A stretch of DNA of 64,000 nt from Phenylobacterium sp. RIFCSPHIGHO2_01_FULL_69_31 (GCF_001824475.1 NZ_MHXN01000014.1:350781-414780); one strand, 5' to 3'; positions 20,429 through 30,472 are shown, counted from the stretch's first letter. Notes: a model not told the origin generated them from the letters alone. Numbers and translations: made by a program.

Positions 20429-20540
20429 GCTCCCCCTCCGGGGGAGCTCCCGCAAAGCGGGTGAGGGGGTCTGTCCACATCGTGGCGGACCCCCTCCGTC
20501 CCGGCGCTCAGCGCCGAGCCACCTCCCCCGGCGGGGGAGG
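20429..20540. repeat. Palindromic GC-rich intergenic repeat block
   Basis: Between convergent genes lie several hairpins in a row: GCTCCCCC/GGGGGAGC (20429-20436 with 20440-20447), a long imperfect stem from about 20464 to 20495, CGGCGCT/AGCGCCG (20502-20508 with 20510-20516), and CCTCCCCC/GGGGGAGG (20522-20529 with 20533-20540). The last two bracket the recQ end. Such blocks recur in Caulobacter-type genomes as intergenic palindromes. Here it could act as a two-way terminator, though no T-tract follows the stems. Confidence 0.65.
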
Positions 20541-20550
20541 AATGTTCAAT

Positions 20551-22401
20551 TCAGGCAAACCCGCCCACCACCTCCAGCACCGCCTCGCCGTAGTGCGCGA
20601 GCTTGGCCTCGCCGACGCCGTTGAGGCGGGCGAGGGCGGCGCGGGAGCCGGGTTTGGCGGCGGCGATCTCCGCCAGCGTGCGGTCGTGGAAGATGACGTA
20701 GGGCGGCACGTGCTGGGCCTTGGCCTCGGAGGCCCGCCAGGCACGCAGGGCCTCGAACAGCGCCTGATCGCCGGCGCCGACCACGGTGGCCTCGCGCCCC
20801 TTCCGGCGGCCGCGGGTGGCGGCGCGCGCCTCGGGCCCCTCCGGTTGCTTGCGCATCGCTACCCGCTGTTCCCCGCGGAACACGGCGCGGACGGCCTCGG
20901 CGTCGCCCAGGCCCACCAGAGGCCGGCCGTCGTTGGGGTCCTCGCGCAGCAGGCCCTCGAACAGCAGTTGTTCGGTAAGGTCCCGCCACTGGGTCGCCGA
21001 CAGTTCTTGGCCGATGCCCCAGGTGGAAAGCCCGGCCTCCCAGTCGCTCACGTCCTTGGTCTTGCCTAGCAGGTGATCGACCAGCCGGCCGCGGCCATAG
21101 CGCCCCTGCAGCCGGTGGGCGGCCGAAAGGGCCTTCTGCGCCGCCTCGGTGGCGTCGGTGGTCTCCACGGTCCCAAGGCAAAGGTCGCACTGGCCGCAGG
21201 GCTCGACCCCCTCCTCGCCGAAATAGCGGCGCACGGCGGCGGCCCGGCACCCGGAGCCGTCCAGCATGGCGTAGAGCTGGCGCACCTTGCGCACCTGGGC
21301 CTGCTTGACGGCCTCGTCCACGTCCCGCTCGCCGATGCGGCGCAGCGCCCAGGACAGGTCCGCCGCGCCATAGAGGGTGATGCCCTCCGCCGGGTCGCCA
21401 TCGCGCCCGGCGCGGCCGACCTCCTGCCAGTAGGCCTCGATGGCGGCCGGCGGGTCGGCGTGGATCACGAAGCGGACGTCGGGCTTGTCCACCCCCATGC
21501 CGAACGCGATCGTCGCCACCATCACCGCGGCGTCGGCCTCCAGGAACTCCTCCAGCCGCTGCGCCCGGATCCGCTTGTCGAGGCCGGCGTGATAGGCCAG
21601 GGCCGGCACGCCGGCGTCCCGCAGCGCCTGGGCCAGGCTCTCCGTCTTGTCCCGCGATCCGGCATAGACCACACCAGACCGGCCGGGCCGGGCGGTGACC
21701 AGCTCGACCACCTTCTTCTCGACGTTGCCCCGCTTGCGCTCGGCCGAGAGGATCAGCTCGGGCCGGGCGAAGCTGGCCACGAACTCGGCCGACCCCTCCA
21801 GCCGCAGTTCGGCGCGGATGTCGTCGCGGGTTCGGGCGTCCGCGGTCGCAGTGACGGCCAGGCGCGGCACGGTGGGAAACAGGTCGGCCAGCCGGCCCAG
21901 CATCCGGTACTCGGGCCGGAAGTCGTGGCCCCACTGGCTGACGCAGTGCGCCTCGTCGATGGCGATCAGGGCGAGCGGCGTGCGGCTCAGCCGGTCCAGC
22001 ATCCAGGGCTGCATCAGACCCTCGGGCGAGACATAGAGCAGGTCCAACTCGCCGGCCTCGATCCGCCGCCAGGTCTCGGCTCGCTCGTCCATCTCGATGT
22101 TGGAATCGAGCCGCGCGGCGGCCACGCCCGACTGCACCAGCGCCGCGACCTGGTCGGTCATCAGGGCGATGAGCGGCGAGACCACCAGCCCCAGGCCGGG
22201 CCGCACGAGGCTGGGGATCTGGTAGCACAGGCTCTTGCCGCCGCCGGTGGGCAGCACGGCCAGGGCGTTTCGGCCCGCCAGCACCTCGGCGATCACGTCG
22301 GCCTGCAGGCCGCGGAAGTCGCTGTGGCCGAAGGTCCGCCGCAGGATGTCCCGCGCTGCGTCCAGCGGGGCGATCTCGGCTTCGGCGGCGGCGGGACTCA
22401 T
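20551..22401 (-). CDS. recQ: ATP-dependent DNA helicase RecQ
   Basis: A 3'-5' superfamily 2 helicase of 616 residues. Walker A is VLPTGGGKSLCYQ, the DEAH box is AIDEAHCVSQWGHDFRPEY (with the aromatic-rich loop), and motif VI is QEVGRAGRDG. The RQC zinc site follows with four Cys (SGCRAAAVRRYF, PCGQCDLC), then a winged-helix region. The C-terminal HRDC domain (LFEALRAWRASEAKAQHVPPYVIF, then LNGVGEAKLAHYG) completes the usual bacterial layout. The ATG at 22401 (MSPAAAEAEI) is preferred to the one at 22437. It works in recombination and restart of stalled forks. It lies downstream of a BLUF-domain gene on the same strand, 58 bases away. Confidence 0.96.
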   Translation of the reverse strand: MSPAAAEAEIAPLDAARDILRRTFGHSDFRGLQADVIAEVLAGRNALAVLPTGGGKSLCYQIPSLVRPGLGLVVSPLIALMTDQVAALVQSGVAAARLDSNIEMDERAETWRRIEAGELDLLYVSPEGLMQPWMLDRLSRTPLALIAIDEAHCVSQWGHDFRPEYRMLGRLADLFPTVPRLAVTATADARTRDDIRAELRLEGSAEFVASFARPELILSAERKRGNVEKKVVELVTARPGRSGVVYAGSRDKTESLAQALRDAGVPALAYHAGLDKRIRAQRLEEFLEADAAVMVATIAFGMGVDKPDVRFVIHADPPAAIEAYWQEVGRAGRDGDPAEGITLYGAADLSWALRRIGERDVDEAVKQAQVRKVRQLYAMLDGSGCRAAAVRRYFGEEGVEPCGQCDLCLGTVETTDATEAAQKALSAAHRLQGRYGRGRLVDHLLGKTKDVSDWEAGLSTWGIGQELSATQWRDLTEQLLFEGLLREDPNDGRPLVGLGDAEAVRAVFRGEQRVAMRKQPEGPEARAATRGRRKGREATVVGAGDQALFEALRAWRASEAKAQHVPPYVIFHDRTLAEIAAAKPGSRAALARLNGVGEAKLAHYGEAVLEVVGGFA

Positions 22402-22459
22402 CGGGCCTATATGCCGCGCACCGCCGGGCCGCGCCATGCGGCGTTCCGGGTTTTCCCCG

Positions 22460-22924
22460 CTATCCGGCGGCCGACAGCCGGGTCCGCGACTGAATGTCCC
22501 GCACCGCCTTCAGCAGGCGCAGCGCGGACTTGTCCGACAGCGTCGCCGGCGTGAACGCCTGCCGCTGCTCCAAGGCGTCGAGGATCGCATCGTCCCCCGG
22601 GCTCATCCGCCGGGCGCACATGTTCCAGTCGGCGAACTCCCGGCGCTCGGCCGGACCGGCCGACAGCACCTTCGCCGTATCGTGGCGGGGATCGTCCACG
22701 ATCCGGCCATAGGTCGTCATCACCGCCTCGGCCGGCCCTTCCAGCGCCTGGATGAACCATCCGTCGTGGATCAGCAGCAGGCCGGTCACGGCGGCCTCGC
22801 GATTATTGCGGATCGACGCCTGGATGATGCGCGAGACCTCGTGGTCAAGGTCCGCCTCCGGAACTCGCTGGCGGCTGGCGTAGATCAGGCGGTGCAGGGT
22901 GCGGGGGGCGGAAACGGCGGGCAT
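22460..22924 (-). CDS. Stand-alone BLUF-domain blue-light sensor
   Basis: A 154-residue single-domain flavoprotein of the BLUF family (sensor of blue light using FAD). The photocycle residues are present: Y15 in RLIYASRQ, N41 in RNNREAAVTG, Q59 in WFIQALEG, plus W100 and M102 in FADWNMC. Relative to AppA the loop after the active Tyr is two residues longer. About 45 residues follow the core, enough for the two capping helices of short BLUF proteins (LEQRQAFTPATLSDKSALRLLKAVRD). There is no output domain, so it must act through a partner. Its neighbours on the same strand are an amidohydrolase upstream and recQ downstream. Confidence 0.93.
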   Translation of the reverse strand: MPAVSAPRTLHRLIYASRQRVPEADLDHEVSRIIQASIRNNREAAVTGLLLIHDGWFIQALEGPAEAVMTTYGRIVDDPRHDTAKVLSAGPAERREFADWNMCARRMSPGDDAILDALEQRQAFTPATLSDKSALRLLKAVRDIQSRTRLSAAG

Positions 22925-23002
22925 GCGAACTCCGGGCAGGTTCGCCTTAATGCCTAAGATCGTTGAAGGAACGGCTAATCCGAAGCGTCGGGAACCCGAC
23001 CC

Positions 23003-24742
23003 CTACTCCGCGGCCAGCCTCACCGGCGCAGCTTGGCCTCCGCGCAGCAGACGGCCCGGCAGGGCGTCGGTGGGCGTGCCGTCGCGATAGGTCACCTGAC
23101 CGGCGAGGATGGTGGCCGTATAGCCCTCCGCTCTCTGGATCAGTCGCCGACCGCCCGCCGGCAGGTCGTGCGCCACCTCGGGCGCCTTCAGCTTCAGCCG
23201 CCCGTAGTCGATGACGTTGAGGTCGGCGCGGTAGCCCGCCTGGATCACGCCGCGGTCGAACAGCCCCACCGTCTCGGCGGTGTCGCGGCATTGGGCCTTG
23301 ATCATCCGTTCGATGCTGAGCTTCGGCCCTCGCGTTCGGTCGCGGGTCCAGTGGACCAGGTTGGTCGTGGGGAAACTGCCGTCGCAGATCATGCCGACAT
23401 GGGCCCCACCGTCCGACAGGCCGGGCACGCAGTCGGGGTGCGTCAGCATCTCGTAGGCCGGGTCCAGGTTGCCGTCGGCGTAGTTCAGGAACGGCAGGTA
23501 CAGCATGCCGCGGCCGTCGTGGCTCAGCATGTGGTCCAGGGCGATCTCGGCGGGATCGCGTCCGGTCCGCTCGGCCATCGCGGCGACGGTCTGGTCGGCC
23601 GTGGGCTCGTAGTCCGGGTCCTCGCCCATGAGGAACATGCCCGCCCAGTTGCGCGGCTGGCTGCCGGCGAAGCTTCGCTGGGCCTCGATCTCCTCGCCGA
23701 GCAGGCGGGCGCGGAACGACGGGTCGCGGAGGGCGGCGACGCGCTCGGCCAGTGGCCGGCCGGCGATCTCGCGATAGACGGCGTGCTGGCTGAAGGGGTT
23801 CAGCGTCAGCTCCAGGCCGAACAGGATGCCCACCGGCCGGCTGGCGACCTGGGCCCGCATCTGCAGGCCGTCCAGGTTTGCGGCCCGCAACCGCTCGAGC
23901 AGGAACTGGTAGCTGCGCGGCGCCTTGGGGCTCTGCAGCAGGCTGAACGACAGCGGCCGGCCCGAGGTCTCCACTAGGCGCCGCAGCATCGCCCATTCCG
24001 CTTCAGGGTCCTGGAAGTCGGAAACCACCTGCAGCACGCCCCGCCCCGCGGCGGCCATGCCCATGGCGATGCCGGTCAGCTCGTCCTCGCCCGCCGTCAG
24101 GGTGGGGGTCGGCTGGCCGTCGGAAGTGCGGTGATTGAGCGTGCGCGAAGTGGCGAAGCCGATGGCGCCCGCCTCCATGGCGCGCTTGGCGATCGCCGCC
24201 ATGGCGTGGATGTCGGCCTCCGTCGCTGGCTCGCGGTTGGCGCCCCGCTCGCCCATGACGAACACCCGCAGGGCGGCGTGCGGAAGCTGGCTGCCGATGT
24301 CCACGTCGAAGGCCCGGCGCGCCAGGCTGTCGAGATACTCCGGATAGCTCTCCCAGTTCCACGGCAGGCCCTGGCTCAGCACGGGAAAGGGGATGTCCTC
24401 CACGCCTTCCATCAGCCTGATGAGCCGGTCGTGGTCCTCACCGCGGCAGGGCGCGAAGCCAACGCCGCAATTGCCCATGACGACCGTGGTCACGCCGTGC
24501 CAGGAGGAGGGCTGCATCCGCTGGTCCCAGGTGGCCTGGCCGTCGTAATGCGTGTGTATGTCGACGAAGCCGGGGGTGACGAGCTTGCCCCGCGCGTCGA
24601 TTTCCTCGGCCCCTGCGCCGGCGATGCGGCCCACGGCGGCGATGCGCCCGTCCTTGACCCCGACGTCCGCCTCGATCGGCGGCGCGCCGGTCCCGTCCAC
24701 GACGGTCCCGCCCCTCACGACGAGATCGAAGGCCTTCTCCAT
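23003..24742 (-). CDS. N-acyl-D-amino-acid deacylase family amidohydrolase
   Basis: A 579-residue zinc amidohydrolase of the D-aminoacylase group. The N-terminal beta-sandwich begins [18 protein letters not shown] and holds the first metal motif [32 protein letters not shown] has the Cys that ligates zinc in characterised D-aminoacylases. [12 protein letters not shown] gives a late Asp near the active site and [15 protein letters not shown] the returning strand. These enzymes hydrolyse N-acyl groups from D-amino acids or related amides; the exact substrate is unknown. The ATG at 24742 has a GGGAG site upstream; the longer frame to 24802 adds a poor leader. It is cytoplasmic by prediction. Confidence 0.9.
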   Translation of the reverse strand: MEKAFDLVVRGGTVVDGTGAPPIEADVGVKDGRIAAVGRIAGAGAEEIDARGKLVTPGFVDIHTHYDGQATWDQRMQPSSWHGVTTVVMGNCGVGFAPCRGEDHDRLIRLMEGVEDIPFPVLSQGLPWNWESYPEYLDSLARRAFDVDIGSQLPHAALRVFVMGERGANREPATEADIHAMAAIAKRAMEAGAIGFATSRTLNHRTSDGQPTPTLTAGEDELTGIAMGMAAAGRGVLQVVSDFQDPEAEWAMLRRLVETSGRPLSFSLLQSPKAPRSYQFLLERLRAANLDGLQMRAQVASRPVGILFGLELTLNPFSQHAVYREIAGRPLAERVAALRDPSFRARLLGEEIEAQRSFAGSQPRNWAGMFLMGEDPDYEPTADQTVAAMAERTGRDPAEIALDHMLSHDGRGMLYLPFLNYADGNLDPAYEMLTHPDCVPGLSDGGAHVGMICDGSFPTTNLVHWTRDRTRGPKLSIERMIKAQCRDTAETVGLFDRGVIQAGYRADLNVIDYGRLKLKAPEVAHDLPAGGRRLIQRAEGYTATILAGQVTYRDGTPTDALPGRLLRGGQAAPVRLAAE

Positions 24743-24876
24743 GGGGCGTCTCCCGTACCGTGTTTTGTGGGTACTTGCCCCCCGTGACGCCGGGTCGGTC
24801 AAGCGCCGAAGCGGGAACCCGACCTCGGGCGAGGGATTGCTACGCCCGCCCCGGAAGAAATCCGGATGAGGAGACC

Positions 24877-25005
24877 ATGTCCGTCAAAGCCTTCATCGCG
24901 CTCGCCGCCCTGGCCGCCGTGGCCGTCGGTTTCGCGCTGCCCGCGCCGCACCAGGCGGAAGCCCAGCAGGTGGCTCAGGTCCAGATGCTCGAGCTGGAAG
25001 ACTAG
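24877..25005 (+). CDS. Small exported peptide, 42 residues
   Basis: A short gene with a good ribosome site (GAGGAGA, about 5 bases before the ATG). The product starts with a signal-peptide-like stretch (MSVKAFIALAALAAVAVGFA), followed by ALPAPHQAEAQ with a plausible cleavage site, leaving a tiny acidic mature part (QQVAQVQMLELED). The stop TAG shares bases with the stop of the convergent lipoprotein gene (CTAG, 25002-25005). No homologue is recognised. It could be a real microprotein or the remnant of a longer exported protein; the ribosome site and codon use favour a real gene. Confidence 0.55.
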   Translation: MSVKAFIALAALAAVAVGFALPAPHQAEAQQVAQVQMLELED

Positions 25006-25451
25006 CCGCCTTCGCGGGGCAGCTCGGCGGTCTTCGCGGCGCAGCCGCGGAGCGCCTCATCCAGCAACACCACCTCGGCGCTCATGGGATATTTGAGGTC
25101 GCTCATGCCGTCCGAGCACTCGCTGGCATAGAGCGTCACTGTCATCTGGCGTCCATCCGGCGTCTTTGCGACCCAGACGGCGCGGCCGTCGGAGATGGCC
25201 GCCCCGGGCGCCTCGGCCGTCAGGTCGGGCCGATCCGGCCGGGTCAGCCGAAAAGCCTTGCCGTCGATGCTGAGCGCCCAGAACGGCTCGGTGCCGCGCG
25301 CTGTGATGGGCTTGGAGATGTCCATCGTCGTCCCCACCGGGTTGGCGGTCGCCGGAGCGTCCGCAGGCGGCGGCGCGGGTTTGCCCTCCGGGTCCTGCGG
25401 CTGGCAGGCGGCAAGGAGGAGGGCGGCGAGGGCGGCAGGCAGCGTCTTCAT
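25002..25451 (-). CDS. COG3650-type lipoprotein
   Basis: A 149-residue lipoprotein: MKTLPAALAALLLAACQP has a lipobox (LLAAC), and a Pro/Ala-rich linker follows. The folded part has GTEPFWALSIDG, which is typical of the COG3650 family, then LTRPDRPDLTAEAP, WVAKTPDGRQMTVTLYASECSDGMSDLKYPMSAEV and a final Cys pair partner (GCAAKTAELP). The two late Cys residues (in SECSDG and GCAAK) may form a disulphide. Relatives are periplasmic or outer-membrane lipoproteins, some similar to MliC-type inhibitors; the function is not established. The ATG at 25451 gives the lipobox leader, while the longer open frame reads antisense through the methyltransferase gene. Confidence 0.8.
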   Translation of the reverse strand: MKTLPAALAALLLAACQPQDPEGKPAPPPADAPATANPVGTTMDISKPITARGTEPFWALSIDGKAFRLTRPDRPDLTAEAPGAAISDGRAVWVAKTPDGRQMTVTLYASECSDGMSDLKYPMSAEVVLLDEALRGCAAKTAELPREGG

Positions 25452-25490
25452 CTTCGCGATCTTGGCGCAAATCACGCTAGCGTCCATGGC

Positions 25491-26612
25491 ATGGCGCGGC
25501 CTTTCGCCTTCTTTGAGTTCTTCGCAGGCGGCGGCATGGCCCGGCTGGGCCTGGGCGCCGGCTGGTCCTGCGCCTTCGCCAACGACTTCGATGCCGTGAA
25601 GGCGGCGACCTATCGCGACAACTTCCCCGACGCGGCGGACCACTTCCACGAGGGCGATGTCTGGAAGCTGTCGGCGGACGACCTGCCCGGCTGCCCCGAT
25701 CTCGCCTGGGCGTCCAGCCCCTGCCAGGACTTCAGCCTCGCCGGCGCCCGCGCGGGCCTTTCGGGCGGGCGTTCCTCGGCGTTCTTCGGCTTCTGGCGGC
25801 TGATGGAGGCGCTGGACGACGCCGGCCGCGCGCCCCGGATCATCGTCATCGAAAACGTGGTCGGCCTGCTCACCTCACACGGCGGGGCCGACTTCGCGGC
25901 GCTTGGCGCGGCGCTTGGCGCGCGCGGCTATCGCTTCGGGGCGCTGGAGATCGATGCGGCGAGCCTTCTGCCGCAATCCCGGCCGCGGGTTTTCGTGATC
26001 GCGGCTCGGGAGGCGCCCGCCGGCCTGACGGGCGACAGTCCTTTTCAGACCCGCGCCGTCCGCGCGGCCCAGGCCGCGCTCCCGGCCGAGGTCGCCGCCA
26101 ACTGGATCTGGTGGCGCCTCGCCGCGCCGCCCGCGCGCAATACCGACCTGGCGGCGCTCCTGGAGCCCGACGACGCCGTCCCCTGGCATTCGCCCGAGGA
26201 AACAGCGCGCCTGATCGACCTCATGGGCCCCCTGCACCGGGCGCGCCTCGCCGCCGCGACCGGGCGTGCGGTGGGCGCGGTCTTCCGCAGGACGCGCATC
26301 GAGCATGGCCGCCCGACCCAGCGCGCCGAGGTGCGGTTCGACGGCCTGGCCGGCTGCCTGCGGACCCCGCGGGGCGGGTCCTCGCGCCAGTCCATCGTAG
26401 TGGTGGAGGGGGGACGGGTCCGCTCGCGCCTCCTCAGCCCGCGCGAGGCGGCGCGCCTCATGGGCCTGCCGGACGCCTACGTCCTGCCGCGCACAACGAC
26501 CGGCGCCCTGCACGTGGCCGGGGACGGGGTCGCGGTCCCCGTCGTCCGCTGGCTGGCGGGCGAGCTGCTGGAGCCTTTACTCCGCCCCGCGGCGGTGATG
26601 GCGGCCGAGTAA
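25491..26612 (+). CDS. DNA (cytosine-C5-)-methyltransferase
   Basis: A Dcm-like enzyme of 373 residues. Motif I is FEFFAGGGMARLGLGAG, motif IV with the catalytic Cys is SSPCQDFSLAG, motif VI is IENVVGLL, motif VIII is QSRPRVFVIA, and motifs IX/X are around RLLSPREAARLMGLPD and AGDGVAVPVVRWLA. The target-recognition region is short, and the recognised sequence cannot be predicted. The first motif starts within ten residues of the ATG, so the start is firm. No restriction endonuclease lies beside it, so it looks like a solitary methyltransferase. A Vsr mismatch endonuclease is encoded just beyond the next gene, as expected for an m5C enzyme whose product deaminates to T:G mismatches. Confidence 0.95.
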   Translation: MARPFAFFEFFAGGGMARLGLGAGWSCAFANDFDAVKAATYRDNFPDAADHFHEGDVWKLSADDLPGCPDLAWASSPCQDFSLAGARAGLSGGRSSAFFGFWRLMEALDDAGRAPRIIVIENVVGLLTSHGGADFAALGAALGARGYRFGALEIDAASLLPQSRPRVFVIAAREAPAGLTGDSPFQTRAVRAAQAALPAEVAANWIWWRLAAPPARNTDLAALLEPDDAVPWHSPEETARLIDLMGPLHRARLAAATGRAVGAVFRRTRIEHGRPTQRAEVRFDGLAGCLRTPRGGSSRQSIVVVEGGRVRSRLLSPREAARLMGLPDAYVLPRTTTGALHVAGDGVAVPVVRWLAGELLEPLLRPAAVMAAE

Positions 26613-26699
26613 ATCTATAGGCGGCCCCACGGCTCGCCGCTTCCAATCCCCATCGGAAGGCTTAGGGTTCGGCGCGAACTTCAAGCCACGAGGTCCACG

Positions 26700-27688
<989 letters not shown>

Positions 27689-27692
<4 letters not shown>

Positions 27693-28105
27693 GCGGCGCC
27701 ACCGACGTCTACGGCCCCGAGAAGCGCTCGGCGGTCATGCGGCGGGTGAAGGGGCGGAACACCGCCCCCGAGATGGCGGTGCGCCGGGCGCTGACCAAGC
27801 TCGGCGCCCGCTACCGCCTCCACCGCAAGGACCTGCCGGGCAACCCCGACATCGTCCTGCCGGGCCGCCGGCTGGCCATCTTCGTCCACGGCTGCTTCTG
27901 GCACGGCCACGACTGCGCCCGCGGTTCGCGGGTGCCCAAGCGGAACCGCGAGTACTGGGTCGCCAAGGTCGGCCGCAACGTCGCCCGCGACGAAAGGGGC
28001 CGCGAGGCCCTGGCGGCGCTGGGCTGGCGCGTCGAAACGATCTGGGAGTGCGAGCTGAAGGACGCAGCCACGCTGGACGCCCGGCTCGCCGCCCTGCTGG
28101 CCTAA
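27689..28105 (+). CDS. vsr: Very short patch repair endonuclease Vsr
   Basis: A 138-residue PD-(D/E)XK nuclease that nicks 5' of the T in T:G mismatches formed by deamination of 5-methylcytosine. Conserved residues are present: E28, D54 in GNPDIV, and [10 protein letters not shown] (H67, C69, H72, H74, C76), where the zinc and catalytic residues of E. coli Vsr lie. A later Cys sits in [18 protein letters not shown] is the family's C-terminal signature. The start is a TTG at 27689 that shares bases with the cysK stop (TTGA), implying coupling to cysK; no better start exists upstream of the first conserved residues. It ends in a CTAA overlap with osmC. Confidence 0.93.
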
Positions 28106-28566
28106 GCCGGCGCGACCTCTTCCACCACCACCTCGGTCTTCACCGAATTGGCGATGAAGCATTCCTCGTGGGCGCGGTGGTGGAGGTGTTCGGCCTCCGC
28201 CTCCGTGGGGCGTTTGCCGGCGTACGCGATCTCGGGCCTGAGGGTGACCTTGCTGACCCAGGACACGCCAGCCGCGTTCTTCTCCATCACGCCCTCGGCC
28301 GCGTCGCGGTAGCGGGTGACGGTGAAGCCCTCCAGCCGGGCCATGTGGAGGAAGGTCAGCATGTGGCAGGAGGAAAGCGAGGCGACCAGCATCTCCTCCG
28401 GGTCCACCGCCCCCTTCACCGCCCACTTGCCCACCACGTGCGGCGAGGAGGTCGCCGGCATACGATGCTCGGCGAAGTCCACCAGGTGCCCGCGGCTGTA
28501 GCGGCCGGTCAGGAAGTCCTCGCCCTCGGCCAGGACCCAGTCGATCGTCGCGCGATAGGCCGCCAC
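28102..28566 (-). CDS. OsmC/Ohr-family peroxiredoxin-like protein
   Basis: A 154-residue OsmC-fold protein. The two redox cysteines lie in LVASLSSCHMLTFL and HRAHEECFIANSV, the usual positions for thiol peroxidases that reduce organic hydroperoxides. The N-terminal GRYSRGHLVDFAEHRMPATSSP and the VDPEEMLVASLSSC segment point to the YhfA/OsmC-like subgroup rather than classical Ohr. It is cytoplasmic and probably acts as a dimer. The start is GTG at 28566 with an AAGGGGG ribosome site. It overlaps the vsr stop by four bases and lies 13 bases downstream of the acyl-CoA dehydrogenase, in the same direction, so the two are probably co-transcribed. Confidence 0.9.
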   Translation of the reverse strand: MAAYRATIDWVLAEGEDFLTGRYSRGHLVDFAEHRMPATSSPHVVGKWAVKGAVDPEEMLVASLSSCHMLTFLHMARLEGFTVTRYRDAAEGVMEKNAAGVSWVSKVTLRPEIAYAGKRPTEAEAEHLHHRAHEECFIANSVKTEVVVEEVAPA

Positions 28567-28579
28567 GGTATCCCCCTTC

Positions 28580-30367
28580 TCAGAACGCTTCGGCAGGAAG
28601 CTTCATCATGAGATCGGAGCCGGTCTTCAGCTTCGCAAGCCGGCTGGACGTCTCCGGCAACAGCCGTTCCACGTAGTAGCGGCCGACCACCAGCTTGGTC
28701 TCGTAGAAGGGGTCCTTGTCGCCGCCGGCGATGCGGGCCAGGGCCGCCTTGGCCTGCAGGCTCCACATGTAGGCCAGCGCGGTCAGGCCGAAGAGCTGCA
28801 GGTAGTCCGTCGAGGCGGCGCCGGCGTTGTCGGGGTTGGCCAGGCCGTTCTGCATCAGCCACATGGTGGCCTCCTGCAGCTCCGCCTTGGCCTTGGCGAG
28901 ACCGGCGGTGAAGGGCTTGAGGCCCTCGTCCTTCTCGTTCTCGGCGATGAAGGCGTCCAGCTCGGCGAAGAAGCTCATCACCCCGCGCCCGCCGTCGGCC
29001 GCCAGCTTGCGGCCCACCAGGTCCAGCGCCTGGACCCCGTTGGTGCCCTCGTAGATCAGGGCGATACGCACGTCGCGCAGGTACTGGCTGGCCGGGAAGT
29101 GCTCGGTGAAGCCCGAGCCCCCGTGCACCTGCATGGCGTCCGAGCAGACGTTGAAGCCGCGATCGGTCAGGAACGCCTTCACCACCGGGGTCAGCAGGGC
29201 CATGTAGTCGCGGCCCTTCTGCTGGACCGCCTCGTCCGGGCTGGCGTGGCTGAGGTCGCCGTGCAGCGCGGTCCAGGCCATGAAGGCGCGGCCGCCCTCG
29301 ACGATGGCCTTGGCGTCCATCAGCATCCGGCGGACGTCGGGGTGGACGATGATCGGGTCGGCCGGGCCGTCGGCGTTCTTCGGGCCGGTGAGCGAGCGCC
29401 CCTGCAGCCGGTCCTTGGCGAAGGCGGCGGCGGCCTGATAGGCGGCCTCGGCCTGGGCGATCCCCTGCAGGCCGACGCCCAGCCGGGCCTCGTTCATCAT
29501 CACGAACATCAGGTTCAGGCCGCGGTTTTCTTCACCAATGAGCCAGCCGGTCGCCTCCTCGTGGCTGATCACACAAGTGGCGTTGCCGTGGATGCCCATC
29601 TTCTCTTCCAGGCCCAGGCATTTCACCGAATTGCGTTCGCCGGGATTGCCGTCCGCGTCCGGCAGGAACTTCGGCACGATGAACAGGCTGATGCCCCGGG
29701 TGCCCTGCGGCGCCCCCTCGATCCGGGCCAGCACCAGGTGGACGATGTTCTCGGTCAGGTCCTGCTCGCCACCCGAGATCCAGATCTTCTGGCCCGTGAT
29801 CTTGTACCTACCGTCGCCCTGCGGAACCGCCTTGGTGCGCAGCAACCCCAGGTCCGTGCCGCAGTGCGGCTCGGTCAGGTTCATGGTGCCGGCCCATTGG
29901 AACGAGGCCAGCTTGGGCAGGTAGAGGTCCTTCTGCTCCTGCGTCCCGCCCACGTGGATCGCCGAATAGGCGCCGTGCGTCAGGCCTGGGTACATCGAGA
30001 AGGCCATGTTCGCCGAGGAGCTCATCTCGGAGAAAGCCACGTTGACCACGTGCGGCAGCCCCTGGCCGCCATAGGCCGGGTCCGAGCCCAGGGCCGGCCA
30101 GCCGCCCTCCACCAGCTTGGCGTAGGCGTCCTTGAACCCGTCGGGCGTCTTGACCGTGAAATCCGGGCTCCAGACGCAGCCCTGCTTGTCGCCTACACCG
30201 TTCAGGGGCGCCAGGACCTCCGAGGTGAACTTGCCGGCCTCGTCCAGGATCGCGTCGATGGTGTCCATCGACGCGTCGGCGAAGGCGGGCAGGTTGGCGT
30301 AGCGGTCCAGCTGCAGCACGTCGCGCAACAGGAAGGCGTAGTCCCGGACAGGGGCCTGGTAGGTCAT
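28580..30367 (-). CDS. Long acyl-CoA dehydrogenase (DmdC/AcdH-like)
   Basis: A FAD acyl-CoA dehydrogenase of 595 residues, longer than the ~390 of the classical enzymes because of an N-terminal extension and a C-terminal helical domain, the layout of 3-methylmercaptopropionyl-CoA dehydrogenase (DmdC) and related enzymes. MNLTEPHCGTDLGLLRTKA and ITGQKIWISGGEQDL are the FAD and substrate strands. ARLGVGLQGIAQAEAAYQ and QVHGGSGFTEHFPASQYLRDVRIALIYEGTNGVQALDL carry the usual catalytic Glu region. Several paralogues are normal in this group of bacteria, so the true substrate (fatty acyl, branched or methylthio) is open. The ATG at 30367 fits the family start MTYQAPVRDYAFLL. The MerR regulator upstream is its likely controller. 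Confidence 0.93.
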   Translation of the reverse strand: MTYQAPVRDYAFLLRDVLQLDRYANLPAFADASMDTIDAILDEAGKFTSEVLAPLNGVGDKQGCVWSPDFTVKTPDGFKDAYAKLVEGGWPALGSDPAYGGQGLPHVVNVAFSEMSSSANMAFSMYPGLTHGAYSAIHVGGTQEQKDLYLPKLASFQWAGTMNLTEPHCGTDLGLLRTKAVPQGDGRYKITGQKIWISGGEQDLTENIVHLVLARIEGAPQGTRGISLFIVPKFLPDADGNPGERNSVKCLGLEEKMGIHGNATCVISHEEATGWLIGEENRGLNLMFVMMNEARLGVGLQGIAQAEAAYQAAAAFAKDRLQGRSLTGPKNADGPADPIIVHPDVRRMLMDAKAIVEGGRAFMAWTALHGDLSHASPDEAVQQKGRDYMALLTPVVKAFLTDRGFNVCSDAMQVHGGSGFTEHFPASQYLRDVRIALIYEGTNGVQALDLVGRKLAADGGRGVMSFFAELDAFIAENEKDEGLKPFTAGLAKAKAELQEATMWLMQNGLANPDNAGAASTDYLQLFGLTALAYMWSLQAKAALARIAGGDKDPFYETKLVVGRYYVERLLPETSSRLAKLKTGSDLMMKLPAEAF

Positions 30368-30472
30368 GGAGGGCAAACCTCGAGAGGAAATGGCGGCAGG
30401 TTTTCCCGCCGATACCATGCTCCCCCCGAGCCGTCATGGCCGGGCTCGCGCCCGGCCATCATCCGAGCGCGC

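Noticed and set aside
18005-20455. An 816-codon open frame on the minus strand opposite the TonB receptor gene
   Set aside because: High G+C DNA keeps antisense frames open. The translation is low-complexity (Arg, Gly, Val, Glu-rich) and matches no family, while the plus strand has clear receptor motifs.
25491-26612. The methyltransferase as part of a restriction-modification or phage-defence system
   Set aside because: No endonuclease, specificity or helicase gene adjoins it. The neighbours are a lipoprotein, cysK and vsr, which suit a solitary enzyme with mismatch repair.
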